NCBI RefSeq assembly: GCF_000364605.1
Contig: NZ_KB822579.1
Location: forward strand, 124,001-188,000
Direction of reading: 5' to 3'
Length of the DNA: 64,000 bases
Source of the DNA: Nocardioides sp. Iso805N
GTDB lineage: Bacteria; Actinomycetota; Actinomycetes; Propionibacteriales; Nocardioidaceae
Shown here: piece after piece, positions 33,795-42,997 of the stretch
How the letters are laid out: each line of letters begins with the position of its first letter
How positions within the stretch are numbered: position 1 is the first letter of the stretch
Translations under genes and position numbers: made by a program
Notes under the pieces: model-generated
What the model was told of the DNA's origin: nothing
What the model saw: only the letters and a program-made list of their open reading frames with translations
The model's database searches: none

Positions 33795-34281
33795 GGCCGT
33801 TCGGCGGGTCGTCCTGGTGGCGGCCGTCGCGGACAACGGCGTGATCGGCAACGGCCCCGACATCCCGTGGCGGATCCCGGGCGAGCAGGCAGAGTTCAAG
33901 GCGCTGACCTGGGGGCACACGCTGCTGATGGGCCGGACCACCTTCGAGTCGATCGGCCGGCCGCTGCCGGGCCGCAGCACGATCGTGCTCACCCGGGACC
34001 GCTCGTGGGCGCACGAGGGCGTGCAGGTCGCCGGGGACGTCGACGCGGCACTGGACCTGGCTGCGCAGCTCTCGGGTGAGGTGATGGTGGCCGGGGGAGC
34101 GCAGGTCTATGCCTCCGCGATGCCGCACGCCACCGAGCAGGTGCTGACCCGCGTCCACCTGACCCCGGAGGGCGACGTCCGCTATCCGGCGTACGACGAG
34201 GACGAGTGGCGTGAGACCGCGCGCGAGTCCCACGACCTCTACGACCGCGTCTTCCTGGTGCGCCGGGCGGCGACCGCGTGA
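33787..34281 (+). CDS. dfrA: Dihydrofolate reductase
   Basis: NADPH-dependent reductase, 164 residues. Conserved blocks are [20 protein letters not shown] with [14 protein letters not shown] (active-site acidic residue D in PDIPW), the NADPH-binding [20 protein letters not shown] and IVLTRDRSW, and [20 protein letters not shown]. The GTG at 33787 overlaps thyA by 8 bp, the usual actinobacterial thyA-dfrA arrangement, so dTMP synthesis and folate recycling are co-translated. The DHFR stop overlaps the start of the cation exchanger (GTGA, 34278-34281). Confidence 0.96.
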   Translation: MSEAVRRVVLVAAVADNGVIGNGPDIPWRIPGEQAEFKALTWGHTLLMGRTTFESIGRPLPGRSTIVLTRDRSWAHEGVQVAGDVDAALDLAAQLSGEVMVAGGAQVYASAMPHATEQVLTRVHLTPEGDVRYPAYDEDEWRETARESHDLYDRVFLVRRAATA

Positions 34282-35399
34282 GCGGGCTGCTCGACCGCGT
34301 CAGCCTGCTGCTGACCCGGCTGCGGTGGACGATCAGCGTCCCGATCATCGCCGCCCTCGAGCTGCTCCTCACCTGGGGAAGCCACCCGCACGGACTGGTC
34401 GTCGCGCTCATCGCCGTCCTGCTGATCGGGGCCGTGCTCGCCTCGGTGCACCACGCCGAGGTGGTGGCCCACCAGGTCGGCGAGCCGATGGGCTCGTTGC
34501 TGCTCGCCGTCTCGGTGACGGTGATCGAGGTCGGGCTGATCGTCACCCTGATGGCAGCCGGTGGCTCGGGTACCGACTCGCTGGCGCGCGACACCGTGTT
34601 CTCCGCGGCGATGATCTGCCTCAACGGCATCGCCGGTGGCGCGCTGCTGATCGGGGCGGTGCGGCACCGACTCGCGGTGTTCAACCCCGAGGGGACCGGT
34701 GCGGCGCTGGCCACCGTGAGCACCATCGCGGTGCTGTGCCTGGTGCTGCCGCGGTTCACCACCTCGCACCCCGGGCCGATCTTCACCGGCGCCCAGCTGA
34801 CCTTCGCCGGTCTCGCCTCGTTGCTGGTCTACGTCCTCTTCGTGCTCACGCAGACCGGCCGCTACCGCGACTTCTTCCTGCCGGTCGCGGCCGACGGCAC
34901 CGTGCGCGATGCCGACGAGGACGGCCACGCCGACCCGCCGGGCATGCGTTCGGCGCTGATCAGTGCCGCTGCCCTCGTCCTGGCGCTGGTCGCGGTGGTC
35001 GGGCTGGCCAAGGTCGAGTCGGGCGCGATCAAGGACGGTGTGCACGCCCTCGGGATGCCCGACACCGTGGTCGGCGTGGTGATCGCGCTGCTGGTGCTGC
35101 TGCCCGAGAGCATCGCCGCCTTCCGGCACGCGATGGCCGACCGGGTGCAGATCAGCCTCAACCTGGCCTACGGTTCGGCGATGGCCTCGATCGGCCTCAC
35201 CATCCCGGCGATCGCGGTGGCCTCGATCTGGATCGACGGTGACCTCGTCCTGGGCCTGGATCCGACCCAGATCGTGCTGCTGGCGATCTCCCTGGTGGTC
35301 GGGACGCTCACCGTCGTTCCCGGCCGGGCGAAGACGCTGCACGGCGGGCTGCACCTGGTCCTGCTGGCCGCGTTCGTCTTCCTCTCGGCCAGCCCGTAG
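34278..35399 (+). CDS. Calcium/cation:proton antiporter, ChaA-like
   Basis: A 373-residue CaCA-superfamily exchanger with about eleven helices. The two inverted alpha-repeats are seen: HHAEVVAHQVGEPMGSLLLA with VSVTVIEVGLIVTLMAAGGS (conserved Glu), and VVIALLVLLPESIAAFRHAM with RVQISLNLAYGSAMASIGLT. A polar acidic loop lies near residue 215 (GTVRDADEDGHADPPG). ChaA exports Ca2+ or Na+/K+ in exchange for protons. The gene is coupled to dfrA by GTGA overlap, an association that looks positional rather than metabolic. Confidence 0.9.
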   Translation: MSGLLDRVSLLLTRLRWTISVPIIAALELLLTWGSHPHGLVVALIAVLLIGAVLASVHHAEVVAHQVGEPMGSLLLAVSVTVIEVGLIVTLMAAGGSGTDSLARDTVFSAAMICLNGIAGGALLIGAVRHRLAVFNPEGTGAALATVSTIAVLCLVLPRFTTSHPGPIFTGAQLTFAGLASLLVYVLFVLTQTGRYRDFFLPVAADGTVRDADEDGHADPPGMRSALISAAALVLALVAVVGLAKVESGAIKDGVHALGMPDTVVGVVIALLVLLPESIAAFRHAMADRVQISLNLAYGSAMASIGLTIPAIAVASIWIDGDLVLGLDPTQIVLLAISLVVGTLTVVPGRAKTLHGGLHLVLLAAFVFLSASP

Positions 35400-35409
35400 G
35401 ACTGCCCGT

Positions 35410-35997
35410 TCAGCGGCCGAGCAGCCTCAGCGCCTCCCGCCACGGGTCGGCACTGTCGCCAGCCTCGGTGCTACCGGTCTCGACCGGTGCAGCGAAGACG
35501 CCCGGCGTACCGCCCGGCCGGGCCGCGATCATCCGCGCGCTGGCGAGCACGGTCTCGGCCACCTCTGGCGGCGGTCGGTAGTCCTCGTCGAGCGCCTTGG
35601 CGACGTCCCAGGCGTGCACCGCACAGTCGAGGACCTGCATCCCGAGCGCCGTGGTGGCGGTGACCTCGCGGTCGAACTCGGCGAGTCGCAGCACACGCTC
35701 CGGGTCCGCTTCCCGGAAGGCGGTCCGCAACCGATCGGCGGACTCCTCCCAACGCGGCCGGATCTCGCCCGCGCCCAACTCCGGGGCGGCGTACGCCGAA
35801 GGTGGGGCGTCGCCGTCGCGCACAGCCGCGGCGAAGCCCGCGTTCTGCCCGATCATGTGCCCGATCAGGGCGCGGAGGTCCCAGTCGGCGCACGGTGTGG
35901 GGCGGCCGAGATCGGTCGCGGCGGCGCGGATCACCAGCACACCGGCGTCGCCGAGGGCCTTCTCGAAGAGCGGGCGGAGCTGCTCCATCGTCATCAT
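35410..35997 (-). CDS. TIGR03086-type metal-binding protein, mycothiol-isomerase fold
   Basis: About 195 residues with the DinB/mycothiol-dependent maleylpyruvate isomerase N-terminal fold. Typical metal-ligand positions are LTPCADWD-like PTPCADWDLRALIGHMIGQN (His near residue 47) and MQVLDCAVHAWDVAKALDED (His in CAVHAWD near residue 137). Members are thought to be mycothiol-dependent transferases of unknown substrate. ATG at 35997 is preferred: TATGAT on the minus strand (36009-36004) ends 6 nt before it, giving a leaderless message; a GTG at 36003 is in frame but overlaps the promoter spacing. It is divergent from the MarR gene and convergent with the exchanger gene. Confidence 0.82.
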   Translation of the reverse strand: MMTMEQLRPLFEKALGDAGVLVIRAAATDLGRPTPCADWDLRALIGHMIGQNAGFAAAVRDGDAPPSAYAAPELGAGEIRPRWEESADRLRTAFREADPERVLRLAEFDREVTATTALGMQVLDCAVHAWDVAKALDEDYRPPPEVAETVLASARMIAARPGGTPGVFAAPVETGSTEAGDSADPWREALRLLGR

Positions 35998-36003
35998 GCC
36001 CAC

Positions 36004-36042
36004 ATCATAAACCTGTGTAGATGATCTGTCTGCGGGTATGAT
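36004..36042. promoter_or_regulatory. Divergent leaderless promoters with central palindrome
   Basis: Two TATGAT -10 boxes face outward: minus strand at 36009-36004 for the mycothiol-fold gene and plus strand at 36037-36042 for marR. Between them lies AGAT-G-ATCT (36019-36027), a plausible site for the MarR protein to control both genes. Sites are seen; binding is inferred. Confidence 0.55.
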
Positions 36043-36050
36043 CCGCCAGC

Positions 36051-36464
36051 ATGGACCGACCCGATCTCGGCACGATGACCGCCCGCCTGCTGCGCGAGAT
36101 CGTGCGCCTCGAGACGCCGATCCTCGCCGCGTCCGGCCTGGAGATGTGGGACTACGTCGTCCTCGCCGCCCTCCTGGGCGGAGACGCCGCCACCCAGCGC
36201 GAGCTGGCCGCTGCGACCGGCCGCGACCAGACCCGCCTCATCCGCAACCTCGACGGGCTGGAGGAGCGCGGCCTCATCACGCGTTCACCGGACCCGGCCG
36301 ACCGGCGCAACAAGGTGGTGGCGCTGACCGGGTCGGGGCGCGACCTGGTCGGCGCGTGCCGCGCACGGATCCGCGTGATGGAGACCGAGCTGCTCTTGTC
36401 GCTGCCCGCCGACGAACGGGCGGCTCTGGAGCGTGCGCTGGTGAGGCTGGTCGGCAACCCCTGA
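36051..36464 (+). CDS. MarR-family transcriptional regulator
   Basis: A 137-residue winged-helix regulator. The DNA-binding part reads AATQRELAAATGRDQTRLIR then NLDGLEERGLITRSPDPADR with RRNKVVALTGSG, the MarR recognition helix and wing with the conserved D-x-R. Flanking helices form the dimer interface. ATG at 36051 is 8 nt after a TATGAT box, so probably leaderless. It probably represses itself and the divergent mycothiol-fold gene through the palindrome between them; ligands of MarR proteins are usually phenolic or oxidising compounds, not determined here. Confidence 0.88.
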   Translation: MDRPDLGTMTARLLREIVRLETPILAASGLEMWDYVVLAALLGGDAATQRELAAATGRDQTRLIRNLDGLEERGLITRSPDPADRRNKVVALTGSGRDLVGACRARIRVMETELLLSLPADERAALERALVRLVGNP

Positions 36465-36489
36465 CGGCGAGACGCTGGGAGTGTCCTGG

Positions 36490-36495
36490 CAGAGT
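36490..36495 (+). promoter_or_regulatory. -10 box of leaderless LLM oxidoreductase gene
   Basis: CAGAGT, 7 nt before the ATG at 36503. Confidence 0.4.
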
Positions 36496-36502
36496 GAGCG
36501 CC

Positions 36503-37438
36503 ATGGAGCTGCGCATCTTCACCGAGCCGCAACAGGGCGCGACGTACGACGACCTGATCACCCTCGCCCAGGAGGCCGAGCGACTCGGCTTCGGGGCGTT
36601 CTTCCGGTCGGACCACTACCTCAAGATGGGCGACGTCACCGGCGAGCCCGGCCCGTCCGACGCGTGGATCACGCTGGCCGGTATCGCCCGCGAGACCTCC
36701 ACGATCCGACTCGGCACGCTCGTCACCAGCGCCACCTTCCGCCATCCGGGCCCGCTGGCGGTGACCGTGGCGGGAGTCGACCAGATGTCCGGCGGCCGGG
36801 TCGACTTCGGCCTCGGGGCCGGCTGGTTCGAGCAGGAGCACCAGGCCTACGGCATCCCGTTCCCGGCGACCGGCGAGCGCTTCGACCGGCTCGAGGAGCA
36901 GCTCGAGCTCATCACCGGTCTCTGGGCGGCAGAGGGCAGCTACGACTTCGCCGGTGAGCACTACCAGCTCGTGGAGAGCCCGGCGCTACCCAAGCCCGTC
37001 CAGCGCAGCGGCCACCGCGGCACCATCCCGGTCGTCGTCGGCGGGCACGGCAAGAAGCGCACTCCGGCCCTCGCCGCGGCGTACGCCGATGAGTTCAACG
37101 TGCCGTTCGCCGACGTGGAGGCGACCCGGACGCAGTTCGGCCGTGTCGCCCGGGCGGTGGAGGCCGCCGGCCGCGATGCCGCGAGCATGACCTACAGCGC
37201 CGCCCAGGTGCTGTGCGTCGGCGCGGACGAGGCGGAGCTCGAGCGGCGCGCCACCGCGATCGGCCGGGACAAGGACGAGCTGCGCGAGAACGGCCTGGCC
37301 GGCACGCCCGACGAGGTGATCGGCAAGATCAAGGCGTTCGAGGGCGCCGGCGCCGTCCGGCTCTACCTGCAGGTGCTCGATCTCACCGACCTCGATCACC
37401 TCCGCCTGGTGGCGCGTGACGTCATGCCGGCGATCTGA
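36503..37438 (+). CDS. LLM-class F420-dependent oxidoreductase
   Basis: A 311-residue luciferase-like TIM-barrel protein. Family features: MELRIFTEPQQGATYDDLIT, AERLGFGAFFRSDHYLKMGD, RLGTLVTSATFRHPGPLAVT, DQMSGGRVDFGLGAGWFEQE and HQAYGIPFPATGERFDRLEE, then IPVVVGGHGKKRTPALAAAY near residue 175, which binds the deazaflavin phosphate region. The set matches the F420-dependent TIGR03560 group rather than FMN luciferases. The substrate is unknown. Start by ATG 7 nt after a -10 box. It lies between marR and dapA and seems to be a single gene. Confidence 0.9.
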   Translation: MELRIFTEPQQGATYDDLITLAQEAERLGFGAFFRSDHYLKMGDVTGEPGPSDAWITLAGIARETSTIRLGTLVTSATFRHPGPLAVTVAGVDQMSGGRVDFGLGAGWFEQEHQAYGIPFPATGERFDRLEEQLELITGLWAAEGSYDFAGEHYQLVESPALPKPVQRSGHRGTIPVVVGGHGKKRTPALAAAYADEFNVPFADVEATRTQFGRVARAVEAAGRDAASMTYSAAQVLCVGADEAELERRATAIGRDKDELRENGLAGTPDEVIGKIKAFEGAGAVRLYLQVLDLTDLDHLRLVARDVMPAI

Positions 37439-37442
37439 GCGA

Positions 37443-37448
37443 TACCCT
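37443..37448 (+). promoter_or_regulatory. -10 box of leaderless dapA
   Basis: TACCCT, 7 nt before the ATG at 37456. Confidence 0.5.
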
Positions 37449-37455
37449 TGGGCTC

Positions 37456-38346
37456 ATGACCTCCGCCGCTCCGTTCGGGACCGTCCTGACCGCCATGGTC
37501 ACCGTCTATAAGCAGGACGGTTCGGTCGACCTCGAGCAGACCCAGAAGGTCGCGCGACACCTCGTCGACCACGGCCACGACGGCCTGGTGGTCTCCGGCA
37601 CCACCGGCGAGTCCGCGACGACCACCGTCGCCGAGGACGCCGAGACGTTGGCCGCGGTCAAGGACGCGGTCGGCGACAGGGCCAAGATCGTGGCAGGTGT
37701 GGGCACCAATGACACCCGCACCAGCATCGAGCTTGCCCGCCAGGCCGAGAAGGTGGGCGCGGACGGGCTGCTGCTCGTCACGCCCTACTACAACAAGCCC
37801 GGGCAGCGCGGCATCGCCCAGCACTTCCAGCAGGTCGCCGCGGCCACCGGCGTACCGATCATGCTCTACGACGTGCCTGGACGCACGGGCAGCACGATCT
37901 CCTACGACGTCTACCGCGAGGCGATCGGCTGGGACACCGTCGTCGCCGCCAAGGAGGCGACCGGCGACCTGGCACGCGGGACCAAGCTGATCGACCTGGG
38001 CTTCTCGCTCTATTCCGGTGACGACGCGCTCAACCTGGCGTGGCTCGCGCACGGCGCGACCGGCGTGGTCAGCGTCGCCGGGCACGTGGCCGGCGACCTG
38101 CTGCGGACCATGGTCGACGCGATGGCCGCCGGCGACGTGGCGACCGCCCGAAAGACGTATGCGCGGATGCTCCCCGCGATCGACGCCATCATGGGCGTCC
38201 CCAACTACGGAGCGACCACGGCGAAGGCCGCCCTCGAGCTCACCGGCGTCATCGACAACCGTTCCGTCCGATCGCCACTGGTGGCGTTGGACGACGACGA
38301 GGTCGAGGCACTCCGCGTGGGGCTGGTGGCGGCGGGCCTTCTTTGA
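37456..38346 (+). CDS. dapA: 4-hydroxy-tetrahydrodipicolinate synthase
   Basis: Condenses pyruvate with aspartate semialdehyde, the first committed step to lysine and diaminopimelate. The 296-residue TIM barrel shows GTVLTAMVTVYKQDGSVDLE, GLVVSGTTGESATTT (substrate loop TT-GE), LLLVTPYYNKPGQRGIAQHF (catalytic Tyr), LYDVPGRTGSTISYDVY and VVAAKEATGDLARGTKLIDL with the Schiff-base Lys. The gene directly precedes ribonuclease J (13 nt), the same order as dapA-rnj in mycobacteria. Confidence 0.97.
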   Translation: MTSAAPFGTVLTAMVTVYKQDGSVDLEQTQKVARHLVDHGHDGLVVSGTTGESATTTVAEDAETLAAVKDAVGDRAKIVAGVGTNDTRTSIELARQAEKVGADGLLLVTPYYNKPGQRGIAQHFQQVAAATGVPIMLYDVPGRTGSTISYDVYREAIGWDTVVAAKEATGDLARGTKLIDLGFSLYSGDDALNLAWLAHGATGVVSVAGHVAGDLLRTMVDAMAAGDVATARKTYARMLPAIDAIMGVPNYGATTAKAALELTGVIDNRSVRSPLVALDDDEVEALRVGLVAAGLL

Positions 38347-38359
38347 TCGAAAGGGCTTC

Positions 38360-40045
38360 ATGAGCCACCCCCATCCTGAGCTCTCCGCGCCCGCCGCGCT
38401 GCCCGAGGGCGCCCTGCGGGTGATCCCGCTGGGCGGTCTCGGCGAGGTCGGCCGGAACATGACGGTCTTCGAGTACGCCGGCAGGCTGCTCATCGTCGAC
38501 TGTGGCGTCCTCTTCCCGGAGGACCACCAGCCCGGCGTCGACCTGATCCTGCCGGACTGGTCCTACATCCGGGAGCGCCTCGCCGACGTCGAGGCACTGG
38601 TCCTGACCCACGGGCACGAGGACCACATCGGCGCCACGCCGTACCTGCTGCGTGAGCGCGGGAACATCCCGCTGGTCGGCTCCAAGCTGACCCTTGCGCT
38701 GCTGGGCTCCAAGTTGCGCGAGCACCGACTCCGGGAGACGGTGCACCACGAGGTCAAGGAGGGGATGCGGATCAGCTTCGGTCCCTTCGACCTCGAGTTC
38801 GTCGCGGTCAACCACTCCATCCCGGACGCCCTCGCCGTCGCGATCCGCACGGATGCGGGAATGGTGCTGCACACCGGCGACTTCAAGATGGACCAGCTGC
38901 CGCTGGACGGCCGGATCACCGACCTGCGCTCCTTCGCGCGGTTGGGGGAGGAGGGCGTCGACCTCTTCCTGACCGACTCCACCAATGCGGAGGTCCCCGG
39001 CTTCACCACGGCCGAGAAGAAGATCACCCCCGCGATCGAGCAGGTCTTCCGCGAGTCGGAGCAGCGCATCATCGTGGCCTGCTTCGCCTCCCACGTGCAC
39101 CGCGTGCAGCAGATCCTGGATGCGGCGGTGAAGCACGGCCGCAAGGTCGGGTACGTCGGGCGTTCCATGGTCCGCAACATGCAGATCGCCTCAGACCTGG
39201 GCTACCTGCACGTGCCGGAGGGCGTGATCGTCGACGCCAAGCAGCTGGCCGAGCTGGCGCCCGAGCGGCAGGTGCTGATCTCGACCGGTTCGCAGGGCGA
39301 GCCGATGTCGGCGCTGTCGCGGATCTCCAACGGCACCCACAACTTCGTCCAGATCGCGCCCGGTGACACGGTGCTGCTGGCCTCCTCGCTGATCCCGGGC
39401 AACGAGAACGCCGTCTACCGGGTGATCAACGGGCTGGCTCGGCTCGGCGCCAACGTGGTGCACAAGGGCAACGCGCTGGTGCACGTGTCCGGGCACGCCT
39501 CCGCGGGCGAGCTGCTCTACTGCTACAACATCGTGCGGCCGCGCAACGTCATGCCGGTCCACGGAGAGATCCGGCACCTCCTCGCCAACGGCGACCTGGC
39601 TCGTGCAGTCGGGATCGACAACGTGGTCATCGCCGAGGACGGCGTCGTGGTCGACCTGGTCGACGGCGTCGCCGAGGTGGCAGGCAAGGTCGAGTGCGGC
39701 TACGTGTTCGTGGACGGCACCTCGGTCGGCGACATCACCGAGTCCGAGCTCAAGGACCGCCGGATCCTCGGCGAGGAGGGCTTCATCTCGGTGATCGTGG
39801 TCGTCGACTCGGTCAGCGGCAAGGTCTCGGCGGGCCCGGAGATCCACGCCCGCGGCAACGCGTGGGACGCCGGCGCCTTCGAGGAGATCAAACAGCCGAT
39901 CGTGGATGCGATCAACCGCGCGGTCGCCGAGGGTGCCACCGACACCTACCAGATGCAGCAGGCCATCCGACGTACGATCGGGCGCTGGGTCTCCGACACC
40001 CACCGTCGTCGGCCGATGATCATCCCGGTGGTCCTGGAGGCCTGA
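38360..40045 (+). CDS. rnj: Ribonuclease J
   Basis: Metallo-beta-lactamase/beta-CASP ribonuclease, 561 residues, with 5'-exo and endo activity in mRNA decay and rRNA maturation. Visible: VIPLGGLGEVGRNMTVFEYA, IVDCGVLFPEDHQPGVDLIL, motif 2 LVLTHGHEDHIGATPYLLRE (zinc ligands), HTGDFKMDQLPLDG, LTDSTNAEVPGFTTAEKKIT, beta-CASP SHVHRVQQILDAAVKHGRKV, and HVSGHASAGELLYCYNIVRP with MPVHGEIRHL. The C-terminal domain ends VSDTHRRRPMIIPVVLEA. ATG at 38360 has GAAAGGG upstream. Likely co-transcribed with dapA; a hairpin element follows the stop. Confidence 0.96.
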   Translation: MSHPHPELSAPAALPEGALRVIPLGGLGEVGRNMTVFEYAGRLLIVDCGVLFPEDHQPGVDLILPDWSYIRERLADVEALVLTHGHEDHIGATPYLLRERGNIPLVGSKLTLALLGSKLREHRLRETVHHEVKEGMRISFGPFDLEFVAVNHSIPDALAVAIRTDAGMVLHTGDFKMDQLPLDGRITDLRSFARLGEEGVDLFLTDSTNAEVPGFTTAEKKITPAIEQVFRESEQRIIVACFASHVHRVQQILDAAVKHGRKVGYVGRSMVRNMQIASDLGYLHVPEGVIVDAKQLAELAPERQVLISTGSQGEPMSALSRISNGTHNFVQIAPGDTVLLASSLIPGNENAVYRVINGLARLGANVVHKGNALVHVSGHASAGELLYCYNIVRPRNVMPVHGEIRHLLANGDLARAVGIDNVVIAEDGVVVDLVDGVAEVAGKVECGYVFVDGTSVGDITESELKDRRILGEEGFISVIVVVDSVSGKVSAGPEIHARGNAWDAGAFEEIKQPIVDAINRAVAEGATDTYQMQQAIRRTIGRWVSDTHRRRPMIIPVVLEA

Positions 40046-40052
40046 CCCGAAT

Positions 40053-40130
40053 CGGTCGAAATGGCCCGCGAGTCGGTAGAAATGGCCGCCGAGTCGGCAC
40101 CCCTGAAGGTGCAGACTCGGCGGCCATTTC
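40053..40130. repeat. Tandem 21-bp repeat leading into a 17-bp hairpin
   Basis: CGGTCGAAATGGCCCGCGAG(T) at 40053-40073 is followed at once by CGGTAGAAATGGCCGCCGAG(T) at 40074-40094 (18 of 21 identical). The second copy's GAAATGGCCGCCGAGTC (40079-40095) pairs exactly with GACTCGGCGGCCATTTC (40114-40130), and the loop contains a GCACC/GGTGC inner stem. It begins 8 bp after the rnj stop and may terminate it; the repetition is more like a REP element. Confidence 0.7.
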
Positions 40131-40158
40131 CGCAAAGTCGGCGTGAGGGGTGTGAGCG

Positions 40159-40181
40159 ACACGCACTCCTGTGGTGCGTGT
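40159..40181. repeat. Small inverted repeat upstream of ftsK
   Basis: ACACGCAC (40159-40166) and GTGCGTGT (40174-40181), loop 7 nt, just upstream of the ftsK promoter. It could be an operator or hairpin; no other support. Confidence 0.35.
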
Positions 40182-40200
40182 GACAGGTGTGATCACCAAA

Positions 40201-40206
40201 TAGGGT
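40201..40206 (+). promoter_or_regulatory. -10 box of leaderless ftsK
   Basis: TAGGGT, 7 nt before the ATG at 40214, which decides that start over the GTG at 40205 lying within the box region. Confidence 0.6.
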
Positions 40207-40213
40207 GCTGACT

Positions 40214-42997
40214 ATGGCGACCCGTACGTCTTCCCCGCCGGGTTCGCGGAACACCAGCACGTCGTCCTCGACTGGCACAGGCCCGCGCCCCCGGAGTACC
40301 GGCACCACCCGTGCCGCTTCCAAGGCTCCTGCACGCGGCAACAGCCGCGGCAAGAGCTCCGCACGCCGTCCCGCCGCGCGTCCGGCACCACGTGCCGTGC
40401 GCAACGGGCGTGGACCGGTCGCGCGACTCTTCGACGGGATCGCCCGGCTGATCGTCACGATCTGGATGGGTATCGCCCGCGGCGTCGGTGCGGTGACGCG
40501 CAGCGTCGGGCACACCGCCCGTGAGCTCGAGCCCGAGCACCGCCGCGACGGCGTCGGCCTCTTCCTGCTGGCCATGTCGGTCGTGGTCGTGGCCGCCGTG
40601 TGGTTCCAGCTCAGCGGTCGGGTCTTCCACATCACCCGCGTCGCTGTCGCCGGCAGCGTCGGCAAGGTCGGCTGGCTGGTGCCGCTCGGCCTGGTCTACG
40701 TCGGCGTGCGCACGATGCGCGACCCGCTCAAGGGCGGACCGGTCGGGCGCCAGGTGGTCGGCTGGTCGGCGCTGGCCCTCGGTGTCCTGGGCATCGTCCA
40801 GATCGCCAACGGCAACCCGCAGCCGGTCAACGGCGACTCCACCGACCTGCAGGCCGCCGGTGGCGCCATCGGGTACGTCGTGGCGAGCCTCCTGCTCGAC
40901 CTGCTCCGCTCCAACCTGGTCGTGGTCCCGCTGCTGGTGCTGCTGGCCTTCTTCGGCGTGCTGGTCATCACCGCCACCCCGCTCTACCAGGTGCCGAGCC
41001 GGCTCGCTGAGTTCCGCGACCGCGCGCTGGGCCTAGAGCACGACGACGAGGAGCCCTACGAGGAGCTCTTCGACGAGGGCAAGCCGCGTCGTCGCCGCTC
41101 CGCCAAGCTCTTCGCCGACGAGACCGACAGCCGGATCGAGGTGCCGGCGTACGACACCCCGGTGCTCGACGAGCCGAAGGCGACGCCCAAGCGGAAGCGC
41201 GGCAAGCGTGTCGACAAGCTCGATGACCAGGACGCACGCGACCGCGACGCGCTGGACCTCGCGCAGGAGTTCAGCAGCGTGGACGCGCTGTCCGGTGACG
41301 TCGGCATCGACCTGTTCGACGACTCCGTCGTCGCCGCGGGCATGGTCGCCGGCGCCGGGCTGACCGGCTTCGACGAGGACGACGAGGACGGCCGCGAGCG
41401 CACCAACCCGAGGCTGAAGAAGATCCCGGCCAAGGAGAGGCAGCCCGAGAAGGCCGAGAAGGCCCAGCTCGAGCCGCCGCCGCACGCCCAGCTGCCGCAG
41501 CGGGTCGAGCAGCTCTCCCTCTCCGGCGACATCACCTACACGCTGCCGGACAGCTCGGTGCTCAAGGCCGGCGACGCGCACCAGCCCCGATCCAAGGCCA
41601 GCGACGACGTCGTCGACCGGCTGCAGTCGGTGCTCGACGAGTTCAGCATCGACGCCCGCGTCACCGACTACACCCGTGGTCCGACCGTGACCCGCTACGT
41701 GGTCGAGGTGGGCACGGGCGTCAAGGTCGAGAAGATCCTCGGCATCCAGAAGAACATCGCCTATGCAGTCGCCTCGGCCGATGTGCGCATCCTCAGCCCG
41801 ATCCCGGGCAAGTCCGCGGTCGGTGTCGAGATCCCGAACCGGGACAAGGAGATCGTCTCGCTCGGCGACGTGCTGCGCTCGAACGCGGCGCGCAGCCACA
41901 CCCACCCGATGGTGGTCGGGCTCGGCAAGGACGTCGAGGGCGGTTTCGTCGTCGCCAACCTGGCCAAGATGCCGCACCTGCTCGTGGCGGGTGCCACCGG
42001 CTCGGGCAAGTCGTCGTTCATCAACTCGATGATCACCAGCATCTTGATGCGCTCCACCCCGGACGAGGTCCGGATGATCATGGTCGACCCCAAGCGGGTC
42101 GAGCTGACCGCCTACGAGGGCGTCCCGCACCTGATCACCCCGATCATCACCAACCCGAAGAAGGCCGCCGAGGCGCTGGAGTGGGTGTGCCGCGAGATGG
42201 ACATGCGGTACGACGACCTGGCCAACTTCGGCTTCCGGCACATCGACGACTTCAACAAGGCGGTCCGGGCCGGCAAGGTCGAGGTGCCGCCGGGCAGCGA
42301 GCGCGTGCTCTCGCCGTACCCCTATCTGCTGGTCGTGATCGACGAGCTTGCCGACCTGATGATGGTCGCCCCGCGTGACGTCGAGTCGTCGGTCGTGCGG
42401 ATCACCCAGCTGGCGCGTGCGGCGGGCATCCACCTGATCCTGGCGACGCAGCGACCCTCGGTCGATGTCGTCACCGGCCTGATCAAGGCGAACGTGCCCT
42501 CGCGTCTCGCCTTCGCGACCTCGTCGCTGGCGGACTCGCGCGTCGTGCTCGACCAGCCAGGTGCGGAGAAGCTGGTCGGTCAGGGCGACGGCCTGTTCCT
42601 GCCCATGGGTGCCTCCAAGCCGATCCGTGTGCAGGGCTCGTGGGTCGGCGACAGCGAGATCGAGCAGGTCGTCAAGCACGTCAAGGGCCAGCTCGAGCCG
42701 ACCTATCGCGAGGACGTCACCGCGCCCGCTGAGTCCAAGCGGGTGCTCGACGACGACATCGGCGACGACCTCGACCTGGTCGTGCAGGCCATCGAGCTGG
42801 TCGTCTCCACGCAGTTCGGCTCGACGTCGATGCTGCAGCGCAAGCTGCGTGTCGGCTTCGCCAAGGCCGGACGACTCATGGACATCATGGAGAGCCGCGG
42901 CGTGGTCGGTCCCTCCGAGGGCTCCAAGGCCCGAGACGTGCTCGTCAAGCCCGACGAGATCGACAGCGTGATCGCCACCATTCAGGGAGAGATGTGA
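40214..42997 (+). CDS. ftsK: DNA translocase FtsK
   Basis: Septum-located hexameric motor that pumps chromosomal DNA during division, 927 residues. A basic Ser/Thr/Arg-rich N-terminus precedes four membrane helices (residues about 115-275), an acidic/basic linker (about 275-440), then the FtsK alpha and RecA-like motor. Walker A is [20 protein letters not shown] near residue 593; Walker B is [20 protein letters not shown] near residue 710; [20 protein letters not shown] follows. The C-terminal gamma winged helix ([40 protein letters not shown]) reads orientation sequences. The stop overlaps the following RodZ-like gene (TGATG). Confidence 0.97.
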   Translation: MATRTSSPPGSRNTSTSSSTGTGPRPRSTGTTRAASKAPARGNSRGKSSARRPAARPAPRAVRNGRGPVARLFDGIARLIVTIWMGIARGVGAVTRSVGHTARELEPEHRRDGVGLFLLAMSVVVVAAVWFQLSGRVFHITRVAVAGSVGKVGWLVPLGLVYVGVRTMRDPLKGGPVGRQVVGWSALALGVLGIVQIANGNPQPVNGDSTDLQAAGGAIGYVVASLLLDLLRSNLVVVPLLVLLAFFGVLVITATPLYQVPSRLAEFRDRALGLEHDDEEPYEELFDEGKPRRRRSAKLFADETDSRIEVPAYDTPVLDEPKATPKRKRGKRVDKLDDQDARDRDALDLAQEFSSVDALSGDVGIDLFDDSVVAAGMVAGAGLTGFDEDDEDGRERTNPRLKKIPAKERQPEKAEKAQLEPPPHAQLPQRVEQLSLSGDITYTLPDSSVLKAGDAHQPRSKASDDVVDRLQSVLDEFSIDARVTDYTRGPTVTRYVVEVGTGVKVEKILGIQKNIAYAVASADVRILSPIPGKSAVGVEIPNRDKEIVSLGDVLRSNAARSHTHPMVVGLGKDVEGGFVVANLAKMPHLLVAGATGSGKSSFINSMITSILMRSTPDEVRMIMVDPKRVELTAYEGVPHLITPIITNPKKAAEALEWVCREMDMRYDDLANFGFRHIDDFNKAVRAGKVEVPPGSERVLSPYPYLLVVIDELADLMMVAPRDVESSVVRITQLARAAGIHLILATQRPSVDVVTGLIKANVPSRLAFATSSLADSRVVLDQPGAEKLVGQGDGLFLPMGASKPIRVQGSWVGDSEIEQVVKHVKGQLEPTYREDVTAPAESKRVLDDDIGDDLDLVVQAIELVVSTQFGSTSMLQRKLRVGFAKAGRLMDIMESRGVVGPSEGSKARDVLVKPDEIDSVIATIQGEM

